Below are positions 19,478 to 27,913 of a stretch of 64,000 nucleotides of DNA, piece by piece. This DNA comes from Opitutia bacterium (GTDB lineage Bacteria; Verrucomicrobiota; Verrucomicrobiia; Opitutales; Opitutaceae), in the NCBI GenBank assembly GCA_947449835.1, contig CANFSZ010000008.1:1-64000 (forward strand), in the 5' to 3' direction. The notes beneath the pieces are model-generated. The model was not told the origin of the DNA, ran no database searches, and saw nothing but the letters and a program-made list of their open reading frames with translations. The stretch's first letter is position 1, and each line of letters opens with the position of its first letter. The position numbers and the translations under genes are program-made.

Positions 19478-20749
19478 TTACGCTCCATCAGCGCCTGCCA
19501 TCGCCCGACCCGCCAGCCAGCCCGTCGTCCACGCGGCCTGAAAATTAAACCCGCCCGTCACGCCGTCCACGTCCAACACTTCACCGGCAAAGTGCAGCCC
19601 CGGACATAAACGACTTTCCATCGTCCGAAAATCCACCTCGCGCAACCGCACGCCACCACAGGTCACAAATTCATCTTTGTTCGTGCTCTTGCCGCTCACC
19701 GCAAACTCCGCCGAGCATACCTGCGCCGCCAAGTTTGCGAGCGCCGCGTTGCCCACATTCGTCCACGGCGTCGTCGCGCCGATGCCCGCCGCCACCACCA
19801 GCCGCTCCCAAAACCGCTGCGGCACGCCCGCGATCGGGCTCCAGGTCGTCACCTGTTTTTTCAAATTTTTCTCCCGCGCCGCCGCGAGCTCTTTTACCAA
19901 CGTCTCCCGTGTGTGGCCCGGTGAATAATTCACGATCAGCGTGAACTTATAATCCATCGTCGCCAGCTCCCGCGCGCCCCACGCCGAGAGCTTCAAAATC
20001 CCCGGCCCGCTCACACCCCAATGCGTCACCAAGAGCGGCCCCTGCTCTTTCAATTTCGTCCCGCGCACGCTCGTCTCGACGCGCTCCACCGCCACACCCG
20101 CGAGTCCTTCCAGCCGCGCATCGCGCGCGATGTTAAACGTAAACAACGAGGGCACCGCCGGCTCCACAGCGTGCCCCACGGCCTGCGCGATCAGGAGCCC
20201 CGCCGAAGATTTGTTGCCTCCGGTCGCGATCAGAACGCGATCCGCGCAGACCGTTTCGCCCGAGGTCAGCTCCAGCGCAAAATCCTGCTCACGCCGCGTC
20301 AGCGTACGCACGCCCGTGCTCGTGACGACACGCACGCCCGCCGCCGCGGCCGCGCGTTGCAGACATTCTACAATCGTCGCCGAATCATCCGTCACCGGAA
20401 ACATGCGTCCGTCGGACTCGGCTTTGAGCGTCACGCCGCGCGCCGCAAACCACGCCAGCGTATCGCGCGGCTGCCAGCGTGAAAACGCCCCGATCAATTC
20501 GCGCCCGCCGCGTGGATATTTCTGCACGAGCTCGCGCGGCTCAAAACACGCGTGCGTGACGTTGCAACGACCGCCGCCGGAAATTCTCACCTTGGCCAGC
20601 AAGTGCGCCGTCGCCTCGTACAACGTCACTGTTCCGCCCGCGCCCGTCCCTGCGACCATTCCGGCCTGTAACGCCTCCGCGGCCGCGATGGCCGCGAAAA
20701 ATCCCGCTGCCCCGCCGCCCACGATTACGATGCGCTTGTGCTCCGCCAT
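19478..20749 (-). CDS. NAD(P)/FAD-dependent oxidoreductase, HI0933/YhiN family
   Basis: RIVIVGGGAAGFFAAIAAAE, KVRISGGGRCNVTHA, HFAGEVLDVDGVTGGFNFQAAWTTGWLAG. Confidence 0.92.
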   Translation of the reverse strand: MAEHKRIVIVGGGAAGFFAAIAAAEALQAGMVAGTGAGGTVTLYEATAHLLAKVRISGGGRCNVTHACFEPRELVQKYPRGGRELIGAFSRWQPRDTLAWFAARGVTLKAESDGRMFPVTDDSATIVECLQRAAAAAGVRVVTSTGVRTLTRREQDFALELTSGETVCADRVLIATGGNKSSAGLLIAQAVGHAVEPAVPSLFTFNIARDARLEGLAGVAVERVETSVRGTKLKEQGPLLVTHWGVSGPGILKLSAWGARELATMDYKFTLIVNYSPGHTRETLVKELAAAREKNLKKQVTTWSPIAGVPQRFWERLVVAAGIGATTPWTNVGNAALANLAAQVCSAEFAVSGKSTNKDEFVTCGGVRLREVDFRTMESRLCPGLHFAGEVLDVDGVTGGFNFQAAWTTGWLAGRAMAGADGA

Positions 20750-20794
20750 CCACGGAAGCTGCGCCGCCGTGCGTCACCCGCCGAGCCGAAAAAT

Positions 20795-20828
20795 AAAAAA
20801 CCGCCGCCGGCCCGAAGGCTGGCGACGG
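20795..20828 (-). terminator. Intrinsic terminator after Spy-like gene
   Basis: Minus strand CCGTCGCCAGCC-TTCG-GGCCGGCGGCGG followed by TTTTTT. Confidence 0.85.
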
Positions 20829-20858
20829 TCGTGCGCTGCAGTGCGCTGCAAAAACGGA

Positions 20859-21275
20859 TTACTGCTGTTTCTTTTCGCCGCCCTTGCCGCCAGGGCCGCC
20901 ACGGCCGCCGCCCATTGGAGGCATTTCGTCAAATTTCTTCATCTGTTCGGGCGTGAGCGTGGCGCGGATTTTTTCGCGCGTGGCTTTCATCATCTCCATC
21001 ATTTTTTCGCGACGCTCTTCTTGGGGGATCGCGGCCATCGCGGCGGCTTGTTCTTTGTAGATCGCCGTGATCTTAGTTTTTTGCTCGGCCGTGAGCGTGA
21101 GCGCTTCGCTGAGGCGTTCGACTTGCTGCTCAGGTGTCATGCGACCACGACCGCCACCAGGGCCGCCGGGGCCACGTTTTTCGGCCGGAGGCGCTTCTTG
21201 CGCGATGCTGACGACGGGAAGTGCCACAGCGCCCAAGGCGAGGACGGTGATGAGCTGGCGGAGGGAGGTTTTCAT
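20859..21275 (-). CDS. Spy/CpxP (LTXXQ)-like periplasmic protein
   Basis: Signal peptide; LTLTAEQKTKITAIYKEQ... IRATLTPEQMKKFDEM. Confidence 0.7.
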   Translation of the reverse strand: MKTSLRQLITVLALGAVALPVVSIAQEAPPAEKRGPGGPGGGRGRMTPEQQVERLSEALTLTAEQKTKITAIYKEQAAAMAAIPQEERREKMMEMMKATREKIRATLTPEQMKKFDEMPPMGGGRGGPGGKGGEKKQQ

Positions 21276-21403
21276 AATAAACGAGTTTTGGTTAACGGGA
21301 TTTTTTGTTTTTTAAACCGCGAGCACCGAGCTCATCGGTCAGGAAAGATGACGTAGCCCCGTCGAGATAGTTACGCGCAAATCAGTCCACTGCGTTTCTT
21401 GGC

Positions 21404-21434
21404 AAAAAAATCGCCGCGGGTTTCAACCGCGGCG
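21404..21434 (-). terminator. Intrinsic terminator
   Basis: Minus strand CGCCGCGG-TTGAAAC-CCGCGGCG followed by ATTTTTTT. Confidence 0.8.
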
Positions 21435-21465
21435 CTGAGCCGAACCTGAAGTGTGTGCGAGCACC

Positions 21466-21843
21466 TCAGGTTTCGCCGGCAGCTTTCTTGCCCTTACGTC
21501 CGGGACGGCCTTCGGGTTTGATGGCATCAAATTCTTTTTGCTGCTCTGGCGTAAGGATCGCGCGAACCTGTTCGCGACCGGTTTTTAAAACGTCGGCCGT
21601 CTTCGTACGATCGCCGCGCACCGCTTTGAGTTGCTCGGCCTCGGTCTTGCGGATGGCCGCGAGTTTTTCCTGCTGCTCGGCGGTGAGTTTCAGTTTTTCC
21701 GTGAGCATCTTATCGTGCTCTTCAGCGGCGGCTTTGGCGCGTTGACCGGCTTTGGCGGGTTTATCAGCGGCTTGAGCGCAGGGCAAAGCAGCGATGAGAC
21801 CGAACGTGATCAGGGTCAGAAATAATTTGGCGGAGGTTTTCAT
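21466..21843 (-). CDS. Spy/CpxP (LTXXQ)-like periplasmic protein, second paralogue
   Basis: Signal peptide; LKLTAEQQEKLAAIRKTEAEQL... VRAILTPEQQKEFDAIKPEG. Confidence 0.7.
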   Translation of the reverse strand: MKTSAKLFLTLITFGLIAALPCAQAADKPAKAGQRAKAAAEEHDKMLTEKLKLTAEQQEKLAAIRKTEAEQLKAVRGDRTKTADVLKTGREQVRAILTPEQQKEFDAIKPEGRPGRKGKKAAGET

Positions 21844-21974
21844 ACGGATGGATTTTTTGAGGTTAAAATAATGACCGGGAAGGTCAGTTACCCATGAGAC
21901 GCCGCGCGCTATGCCGAGTTACATCGGTCGCACTAAGCTTGCAAAAGCTTCCGCGCCGCGCAGCGTCCTCGCCC

Positions 21975-22706
21975 ATGATTGAAGTCTCCGGCCTCACCAA
22001 GCGCTACGGCTCTTTCACTGCGGTGCGCGACCTGTCGTTTACCGTGCAACCGGGTGAAGTCCTCGGCCTCGTCGGGCCCAATGGCGCGGGCAAAACGAGC
22101 ACGCTGCGCAGTCTCGCCGGTATTATCCCGGCCAATGCCGGGCGGATTCGCATCGGCGGCGTCGATCTCGCCGCTGACCCCGTGGGCGCCAAACGTCAGC
22201 TGGCGTTTTTTCCCGACGAGCCACGTCTCTTCGACTACCTCACGGTCCGCCAGCACCTCAATTTTGTCGCCCGCATCTACGGCGTCGCCGATCACGCCAA
22301 GCTCGCGCAACCGCTCCTCGAGGAACTGGAGATTGCCGATAAAGCCGATCAACTGCCGGGCGAACTCTCGCGCGGCATGAAACAGAAACTCGCGATCGCG
22401 TGTGGATTGTTGCACGGCCCACGCGTGATGTTTTTCGATGAGCCGCTGACGGGGCTCGATCCGCTCGGCATCCGCCGCATGAAGGATTCCATTTTGTCCC
22501 GCGCGCGCGGCGGGGCGGCGATTGTGCTTAGTTCGCATTTATTGCACCTGCTGGAGGAGGTGTGCTCGCACGTGCTCATTTTGAAAAAAGGCGAAAAAAT
22601 CGCGCATGGCACCCTCGCCGAAATTTCCGCGCAATTCGCCCAAGGTGAAACCGGCGTAAGCCTCGAAGAAATTTTCATCCGCGCCACCGGCGGTTCGGAA
22701 CAGTAA
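21975..22706 (+). CDS. ABC transporter ATP-binding protein
   Basis: Walker A GPNGAGKTS, ELSRGMKQKL, Walker B RVMFFDEPLTGLDP. Confidence 0.95.
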   Translation: MIEVSGLTKRYGSFTAVRDLSFTVQPGEVLGLVGPNGAGKTSTLRSLAGIIPANAGRIRIGGVDLAADPVGAKRQLAFFPDEPRLFDYLTVRQHLNFVARIYGVADHAKLAQPLLEELEIADKADQLPGELSRGMKQKLAIACGLLHGPRVMFFDEPLTGLDPLGIRRMKDSILSRARGGAAIVLSSHLLHLLEEVCSHVLILKKGEKIAHGTLAEISAQFAQGETGVSLEEIFIRATGGSEQ

Positions 22707-22727
22707 TCGTCACCGCCTCTGACTCCC

Positions 22728-24497
22728 ATGCTCGGCGCCCTCCTATACTTGCGGCTCACTTCGTTAAAAAACATCGTGCTCTCGCGCCTGCGGCGTCTGA
22801 AGCAGCCGAAATATTTTTTAGGCGCAGCCGTGGGAGTCGCGTATTTTTACTTCGCTTTTTTCCGCCGGTTCTCGAGCGGTTCGACCTCACTGGCGGGTTT
22901 ACCCGCCAGTCTGCCTACGGGGCTCGCGCCTACCTTTGATTTCACCGCCACGCTCAGCGTTTTCGGCGCGCTCGTGCTGCTCGGGATCGTGCTGTTCACT
23001 TGGGCGCTGCCTAAAGAAAAACCCGGACTACCTTTCACCGAAGCCGAAGTCGCATTTCTTTTTCCTGCGCCCATTTCGCGGCGGCGGCTGATTCATTTTC
23101 GCCTACTAGGTGCGCAGATTCGCATTCTTTTTTCGGCGGTGATTTTCACGCTGCTTTCACGCGGTTGGAGTTTTTTGGGCGGTGGCGCACTTACGCACGT
23201 GTTGGGCTGGTGGTTAATTTTAACGACGCTCAACCTGCATTTGACCGGCGCCGCCCTCACAATCAATCGCCACATCGATAACGGTGCCAACCCAGCGGTT
23301 CGCCGCTGGCTCATCCTCGCTGGGGTCGCGCTCCTGCTCTTAGTTTCAACGCTCTCGATTGCAAACGCAGCGCCGCCGTTTCCCGAGGGCAACATCGGCC
23401 CCACCGATTTCTTTAGCTGGCTCGCGCGCTGCTTGGATAGCGGCTTGCTGCATGGGCTGCTGATCCCTGGGAAACTCGTCATCGCGCCTTTTCTGGCGGC
23501 CAACTCCGCAGAGTTTTTTCGCACCGTCGGACCGGCCGCGCTGATTTTAATCGGTCACTATTTTTGGGTCGCGCGCCAAGAAACCTCATTCGAAGAAGCC
23601 TCGATCGCTTACGCCGAAAAACGCGCCGCACGCTTGGCGCGACTGCGCGACGGCACGTATCGGCTCGGGCAGGACAAAGCCCGCCGCGAACCCTTTCGTC
23701 TCAACGTTCCCGGACGCGCAGAGGGGGCGTTTCTCTGGAAAAACTTATTAGGCACGCTGCCTTATTTTCATGCGCGCGTGTGGCTTGGCTGCGCACTACT
23801 CACGTGCGTCGCGGTGCCGTGGATTGTGCGAGGCGAACATCAAAAAATCGGGTCGAACATCATCATTACGTTCACCGCGATTTTTTCCGCGTACACCCTG
23901 TTGCTCGGGCCTCAACTCGCCCGCCAAGATCTCCGCAGTGATTTGCCCCATGCGGATATTTTGAAAACTTACCCGCTCGCCGGTTGGCAGATCATCCTCG
24001 GAGAAATCCTTACCCCCGTCGCCATTCTCACGGGCCTGCTCTGGCTCAACCTCCTCGCTCTAGTCCTAGCGCTAGCCCCGACGGCCGATAAAATCGCCTG
24101 GCTCACCCCTAGTTTCCGCCTCACTGCGAGCCTCTGCATCGCCGCCGTCATTCCCGTACTCTGCGCGCTGCAGCTTCTCATCCCCAACGCCGCCGCGCTG
24201 CTTTTTCCGGCCTGGTTTCAAGCCACCCGCCAACGCAGCGGCGGCATCGACGTCATTGGGCAACGCCTCATCTTTGTCTTTGGTCAATTTCTCGTCATTC
24301 TCCTTTCCCTTTTCCCTGCCGTCCTGGGTGCCGCCCTCGTAATCTTCGCGTCGCAATGGGTGATCGGCGCCTCCGCCGCCGTCGTTCTCGGCACCGTTGT
24401 CGCTTTGACGCTTCTTGGCGCCGAAGTCGCCTGCGGCTTGTGGTGGCTCGGTGAACGTTTCGAAAAATTCGACCTCGCCACCGAGCTCCGCCCTTAA
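22728..24497 (+). CDS. ABC exporter permease-like multi-TM protein
   Basis: Multiple TM segments; directly downstream of ABC ATPase. Confidence 0.75.
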   Translation: MLGALLYLRLTSLKNIVLSRLRRLKQPKYFLGAAVGVAYFYFAFFRRFSSGSTSLAGLPASLPTGLAPTFDFTATLSVFGALVLLGIVLFTWALPKEKPGLPFTEAEVAFLFPAPISRRRLIHFRLLGAQIRILFSAVIFTLLSRGWSFLGGGALTHVLGWWLILTTLNLHLTGAALTINRHIDNGANPAVRRWLILAGVALLLLVSTLSIANAAPPFPEGNIGPTDFFSWLARCLDSGLLHGLLIPGKLVIAPFLAANSAEFFRTVGPAALILIGHYFWVARQETSFEEASIAYAEKRAARLARLRDGTYRLGQDKARREPFRLNVPGRAEGAFLWKNLLGTLPYFHARVWLGCALLTCVAVPWIVRGEHQKIGSNIIITFTAIFSAYTLLLGPQLARQDLRSDLPHADILKTYPLAGWQIILGEILTPVAILTGLLWLNLLALVLALAPTADKIAWLTPSFRLTASLCIAAVIPVLCALQLLIPNAAALLFPAWFQATRQRSGGIDVIGQRLIFVFGQFLVILLSLFPAVLGAALVIFASQWVIGASAAVVLGTVVALTLLGAEVACGLWWLGERFEKFDLATELRP

Positions 24498-24522
24498 AAG
24501 GCAAAGCCGCCCGCGCGCCACC

Positions 24523-24894
24523 GTGACCCAGGATCAACTCACCGCCTTCGCCGCCGAAACGGTCACCGCGACGCAGCGCGCCCTCCCGGCCGCCTTGCGC
24601 CCCTTAGCATGCGCCGTACCGGTTCATTACGAAACCTTGCCCGATGCCGATACCCTCGCCGAAGGCTTCCCCGACGACATCCTCGGCCTCTTCTTCGGCG
24701 ACCCCCACGGCAGTTCCCTCAACCACGACCAGCCGCAACCGCCCCAGATCATCCTCTACCTGGAAAACCTCTGGGACTATGCCGAAGCAGACCGCCGCAT
24801 CTTCCGCAACGAAGTCCGCCTTACCTACCTCCACGAACTCGGCCACTACTTCGGCTGGGATGAGGACGATCTTGCGGCCCGCGGCCTTGATTAA
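24523..24894 (+). CDS. Metallopeptidase family protein (zincin-like, HExxHxxGxxxxD/E)
   Basis: RNEVRLTYLHELGHYFGWDEDDLAARGLD; GTG start. Confidence 0.8.
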   Translation: MTQDQLTAFAAETVTATQRALPAALRPLACAVPVHYETLPDADTLAEGFPDDILGLFFGDPHGSSLNHDQPQPPQIILYLENLWDYAEADRRIFRNEVRLTYLHELGHYFGWDEDDLAARGLD

Positions 24895-24942
24895 CCCCCT
24901 GAAGACCCCTCGCCACTCCACGCTTTCCAATTCCGCTATATC

Positions 24943-25665
24943 ATGCTTATGTCCCGCACCATGCAGTCTCCGTTTATCTTCGTTCAAAAACTCCTCCCCT
25001 TGGTCATCGCCGCGTGCTGCGTGCTCGCGCCCGCGCACGCCCTCGCCAAAACCGACCGCGCCGAACTCGTGACCCGCGTCGAATCCTGCGAGGCCATCCT
25101 CCAAAATTTTCAACGCGACCCACGCATCGCGATTCCCGCCCGCGTCCTCGCCAAAGCCAAGGGCCTCATCATCGTTAACCAGTTCAAAGCCGGCCTCATC
25201 TTCGGCGTCAAAGCCGGTTACGGCGTCATCATGGTGAAACAATCCACCGGCCGCTGGAGCCTCCCAGTCCTCATCAACGCCGGCGAGACTAGCATCGGCC
25301 TCCAACTCGGCGCCAGCGACGTCGAGACCATCCACGTCCTCACCGACGACCAAACCGCCCGTCTCCTCTTCCGCCAACGCTTCCGTCTCGGCGTCGACGC
25401 TAAAGCCGTCATCGGCCCCAAAGCCGCCGAAGCCAACAATCCCGATTACAAGATCATCGACGCGCCCATTTTGACCTACACTAAAAACGCTGGCGTGTTC
25501 GCCGGAGCGACCGTCAAAGCCGGCTACCTCACCCGCAGCGACGACGACAACGCCGCGCTCTACAACACCCTCTACACCATGCCCGAGCTGCTTTACAGCA
25601 ACTGGGTCAAAGCCCCCGCCGAAGTCCAGCCGCTCATGGACCTCGTCCAAAGCATCGCCCCCTGA
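24943..25665 (+). CDS. SYLF/Ysc84 lipid-binding domain protein, secreted
   Basis: IPARVLAKAKGLIIVNQFKAGLIFGVKAGYGVIMVK..., signal peptide. Confidence 0.85.
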   Translation: MLMSRTMQSPFIFVQKLLPLVIAACCVLAPAHALAKTDRAELVTRVESCEAILQNFQRDPRIAIPARVLAKAKGLIIVNQFKAGLIFGVKAGYGVIMVKQSTGRWSLPVLINAGETSIGLQLGASDVETIHVLTDDQTARLLFRQRFRLGVDAKAVIGPKAAEANNPDYKIIDAPILTYTKNAGVFAGATVKAGYLTRSDDDNAALYNTLYTMPELLYSNWVKAPAEVQPLMDLVQSIAP

Positions 25666-25684
25666 CCGAAAAGCACTCCCTTTT

Positions 25685-25713
25685 GGGCGGGCCCGCAAAG
25701 CCCGCCCTTTTTT
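25685..25713 (+). terminator. Intrinsic terminator
   Basis: GGGCGGG-CCCGCAAAG-CCCGCCC-TTTTTT. Confidence 0.9.
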
Positions 25714-25744
25714 GTGCCCCCGCCACCCTCACACTTAAAATTTT

Positions 25745-26155
25745 ATGAGCTCCCTCATCACCGGCTTTCACCACGTCTGCATTAAAACCCGCGACTGGGA
25801 CCGCACCCTCGCCTTCTACGTCACCGCCCTTGGCTTCACCGAAAAAATCACCTGGCGCACCGCGCCCAACCGCGCCGCCATGTTCGACACCGGCGACGGC
25901 AACTACCTCGAAGTTTTCGAAGACCTCGCATACACACCCGCGCCCAATGGCGCCGTCATCCACTTCGCCCTGCGCACCGCGCACCTCGATCAAGTCGCCG
26001 ACCGCGTCCGCGCCACCGGCGCCAAGATCACCACCGAGCCCAAAGACGTCACCATCGCCACCACCAACGCTCACGCGCCCGTCCCGATCCGCATCTTTTT
26101 CTGCGAAGGCCCCAACGGCGAAGTCATCGAGTTTTTCCAAAACACGCTGACGTAA
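25745..26155 (+). CDS. VOC/glyoxalase family protein
   Basis: GFHHVCIKTRDWDRTLAFYVTALGF...FFCEGPNGEVIEFFQ. Confidence 0.9.
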   Translation: MSSLITGFHHVCIKTRDWDRTLAFYVTALGFTEKITWRTAPNRAAMFDTGDGNYLEVFEDLAYTPAPNGAVIHFALRTAHLDQVADRVRATGAKITTEPKDVTIATTNAHAPVPIRIFFCEGPNGEVIEFFQNTLT

Positions 26156-26194
26156 AAAACCCGCAGCGCCGCCCCAGGCACCTCGCCCAACGCG

Positions 26195-26680
26195 TTAAAC
26201 GCGCTCCGCCCGCAGCGCCGCCACCAAGGCCGCCAACGCCGCCTCCGCCACCCGCGACTGCACCTCGACGCGAGTACAACCGGGCAAATCCACCCGCCCG
26301 GTCGTCACGGAAAATTCTCCGCGCGCATCGCGCATCGCGACCGCCCACCACGCCATCGGCGCGGGCACGCCGCGCGCCGGCGCTGCCTCCGCATAACCGG
26401 TCGTCGCCACGCCCACCTCCGCGCCGAAGCGCTCACTCACCCCGCGCGCCATCTGCGCCGCGATCTCAGCCGACACGCAATTAACCGCGACTGCCGAGGC
26501 GCGATCCACGCCGAGCCAAGCCACTTTTTGCTCCAAGGTATACGCCGTCACGCCACCGAGAAAATACCCCGAAGCCCCAGCAACACTCGCGACGCACGCC
26601 TGCACGTGGCCCGCCGTGAGGCTCTCCGCCACCGCCAACGTCCGCCGTGGCGCACGCAACATCAGCTCCTTGAGCTCCAT
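26195..26680 (-). CDS. CinA C-terminal family (nicotinamide-nucleotide amidase-like)
   Basis: LAVAESLTAGHVQACVASVAGASGYFLGGVTAYTLEQKVAWLGV...VATTGYAE. Confidence 0.8.
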   Translation of the reverse strand: MELKELMLRAPRRTLAVAESLTAGHVQACVASVAGASGYFLGGVTAYTLEQKVAWLGVDRASAVAVNCVSAEIAAQMARGVSERFGAEVGVATTGYAEAAPARGVPAPMAWWAVAMRDARGEFSVTTGRVDLPGCTRVEVQSRVAEAALAALVAALRAERV

Positions 26681-26840
26681 CGCTGCGGTTACCACGACGC
26701 TCCTTTCACCCAAAATTTTCGACAACCGAAAGCAGCTCTTCGGTTTTTTTTGAGAATGAAAAATTTCATGATCTCCCAGAGTTTACCCCCCGCCCGCACT
26801 CGCGCAGTACAAAAGCACGGGTTCATCGTAGCGCCGCCAC

Positions 26841-27599
26841 TCAAAACTTCACCTCGAGCCCGACCGGACAATGATCGCTGCCCAAAACCTGAGGCTCGAT
26901 CCAAGCCCGTTGCAACGCCGGCCGTAGCGCCGCACTCGCCATGAAGTAATCGATGCGCCAGCCGACGTTATTCGCCCGCGCCCCGGCGCGATACGTCCAC
27001 CAGCTGTAATGCCCCGGCCCTTTTTCAAACTCGCGGAACGTATCGATAAAACCCGCGCCCAGAAAATCCCGGAAACCCGCGCGTTCCTCATCGGAAAACC
27101 CCGGGCTACCCACATTTTCCTTGGGCCGCGCGAGGTCGATTTCCTCGTGCGCCACGTTGAGATCACCGCAAAACAAAACCGGTTTTTTCTGCTCCAATTT
27201 TTTCACGTAGGCGAGCAACGCGCGGTCCCATTCCTGACGAAAATCGATGCGCGCCAATTCCGGCTGCGCATTCGGCACGTATAAACCGATCACGTAACAC
27301 TCCGGAAATTCCGCCGTGATCGCGCGTCCCTCCGCATCATGCGCCGGCGAGCCCAACCCGAGCGTGACCGACATCGGCTTACGCCGCGAAAAGAGTGCGG
27401 TCCCACTGTAACCTTTTTTTTGCGCGGCGTTCCACGTCAGGTCATAGCCGGCGGGCCACACCACATGCTGCACGTCGCCCGGCAACGCCTTCACTTCCTG
27501 CAGGCAAATAACGTCGGCTTGAGCTGCGTTCATCCAATCGAGCAAACCCTTGCCGAGCGCTGCCCGCACGCCGTTTACGTTCCATGAAAGAAGTTTCAT
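26841..27599 (-). CDS. xth: Exodeoxyribonuclease III
   Basis: MKLLSWNVNGVRAALGKGLLDWMNAAQADVICLQEVKA...GWRIDYFMAS...SDHCPVGLEV. Confidence 0.92.
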   Translation of the reverse strand: MKLLSWNVNGVRAALGKGLLDWMNAAQADVICLQEVKALPGDVQHVVWPAGYDLTWNAAQKKGYSGTALFSRRKPMSVTLGLGSPAHDAEGRAITAEFPECYVIGLYVPNAQPELARIDFRQEWDRALLAYVKKLEQKKPVLFCGDLNVAHEEIDLARPKENVGSPGFSDEERAGFRDFLGAGFIDTFREFEKGPGHYSWWTYRAGARANNVGWRIDYFMASAALRPALQRAWIEPQVLGSDHCPVGLEVKF

Positions 27600-27829
27600 C
27601 CGCGCCGTTCAACGCGACCCCCAGCCCCCCGGCAAACCGATTCGCTCGCCCCGCCCTTACCCCCTCCTCGACTCCGGTTAAACCTTCCTGAAATTATGAC
27701 ATGAATTTTAACCAACATGAGCCCAATTTTCCTCGGATAAAAAACCAAGTTTCACCCACTAGGTGACACTTGATAGACTGCGTTTTCGACGTGAATTTTC
27801 TGGGATATTTTTTGAGGGTACAAGAGTAT

Positions 27830-27888
27830 GGGCGGGTTGATTACGAACCGCTCCCTTGCTTAACGACGCGGGTTGCGTCTTAGCTTTT
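27830..27888 (+). promoter_or_regulatory. Tandem hairpins in leader upstream of CGS-like gene; second followed by TTTT (possible attenuator)
   Basis: GGGCGG(G)TT-gattacg-AACCG(CT)CCC at 27830-27855; GCT(T)AA(C)GACGC-GGGTT-GCGTCTTAGC-TTTT at 27858-27888. Confidence 0.4.
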
Positions 27889-27913
27889 AGGCTTCCTTCG
27901 CCCTATCACCAAG

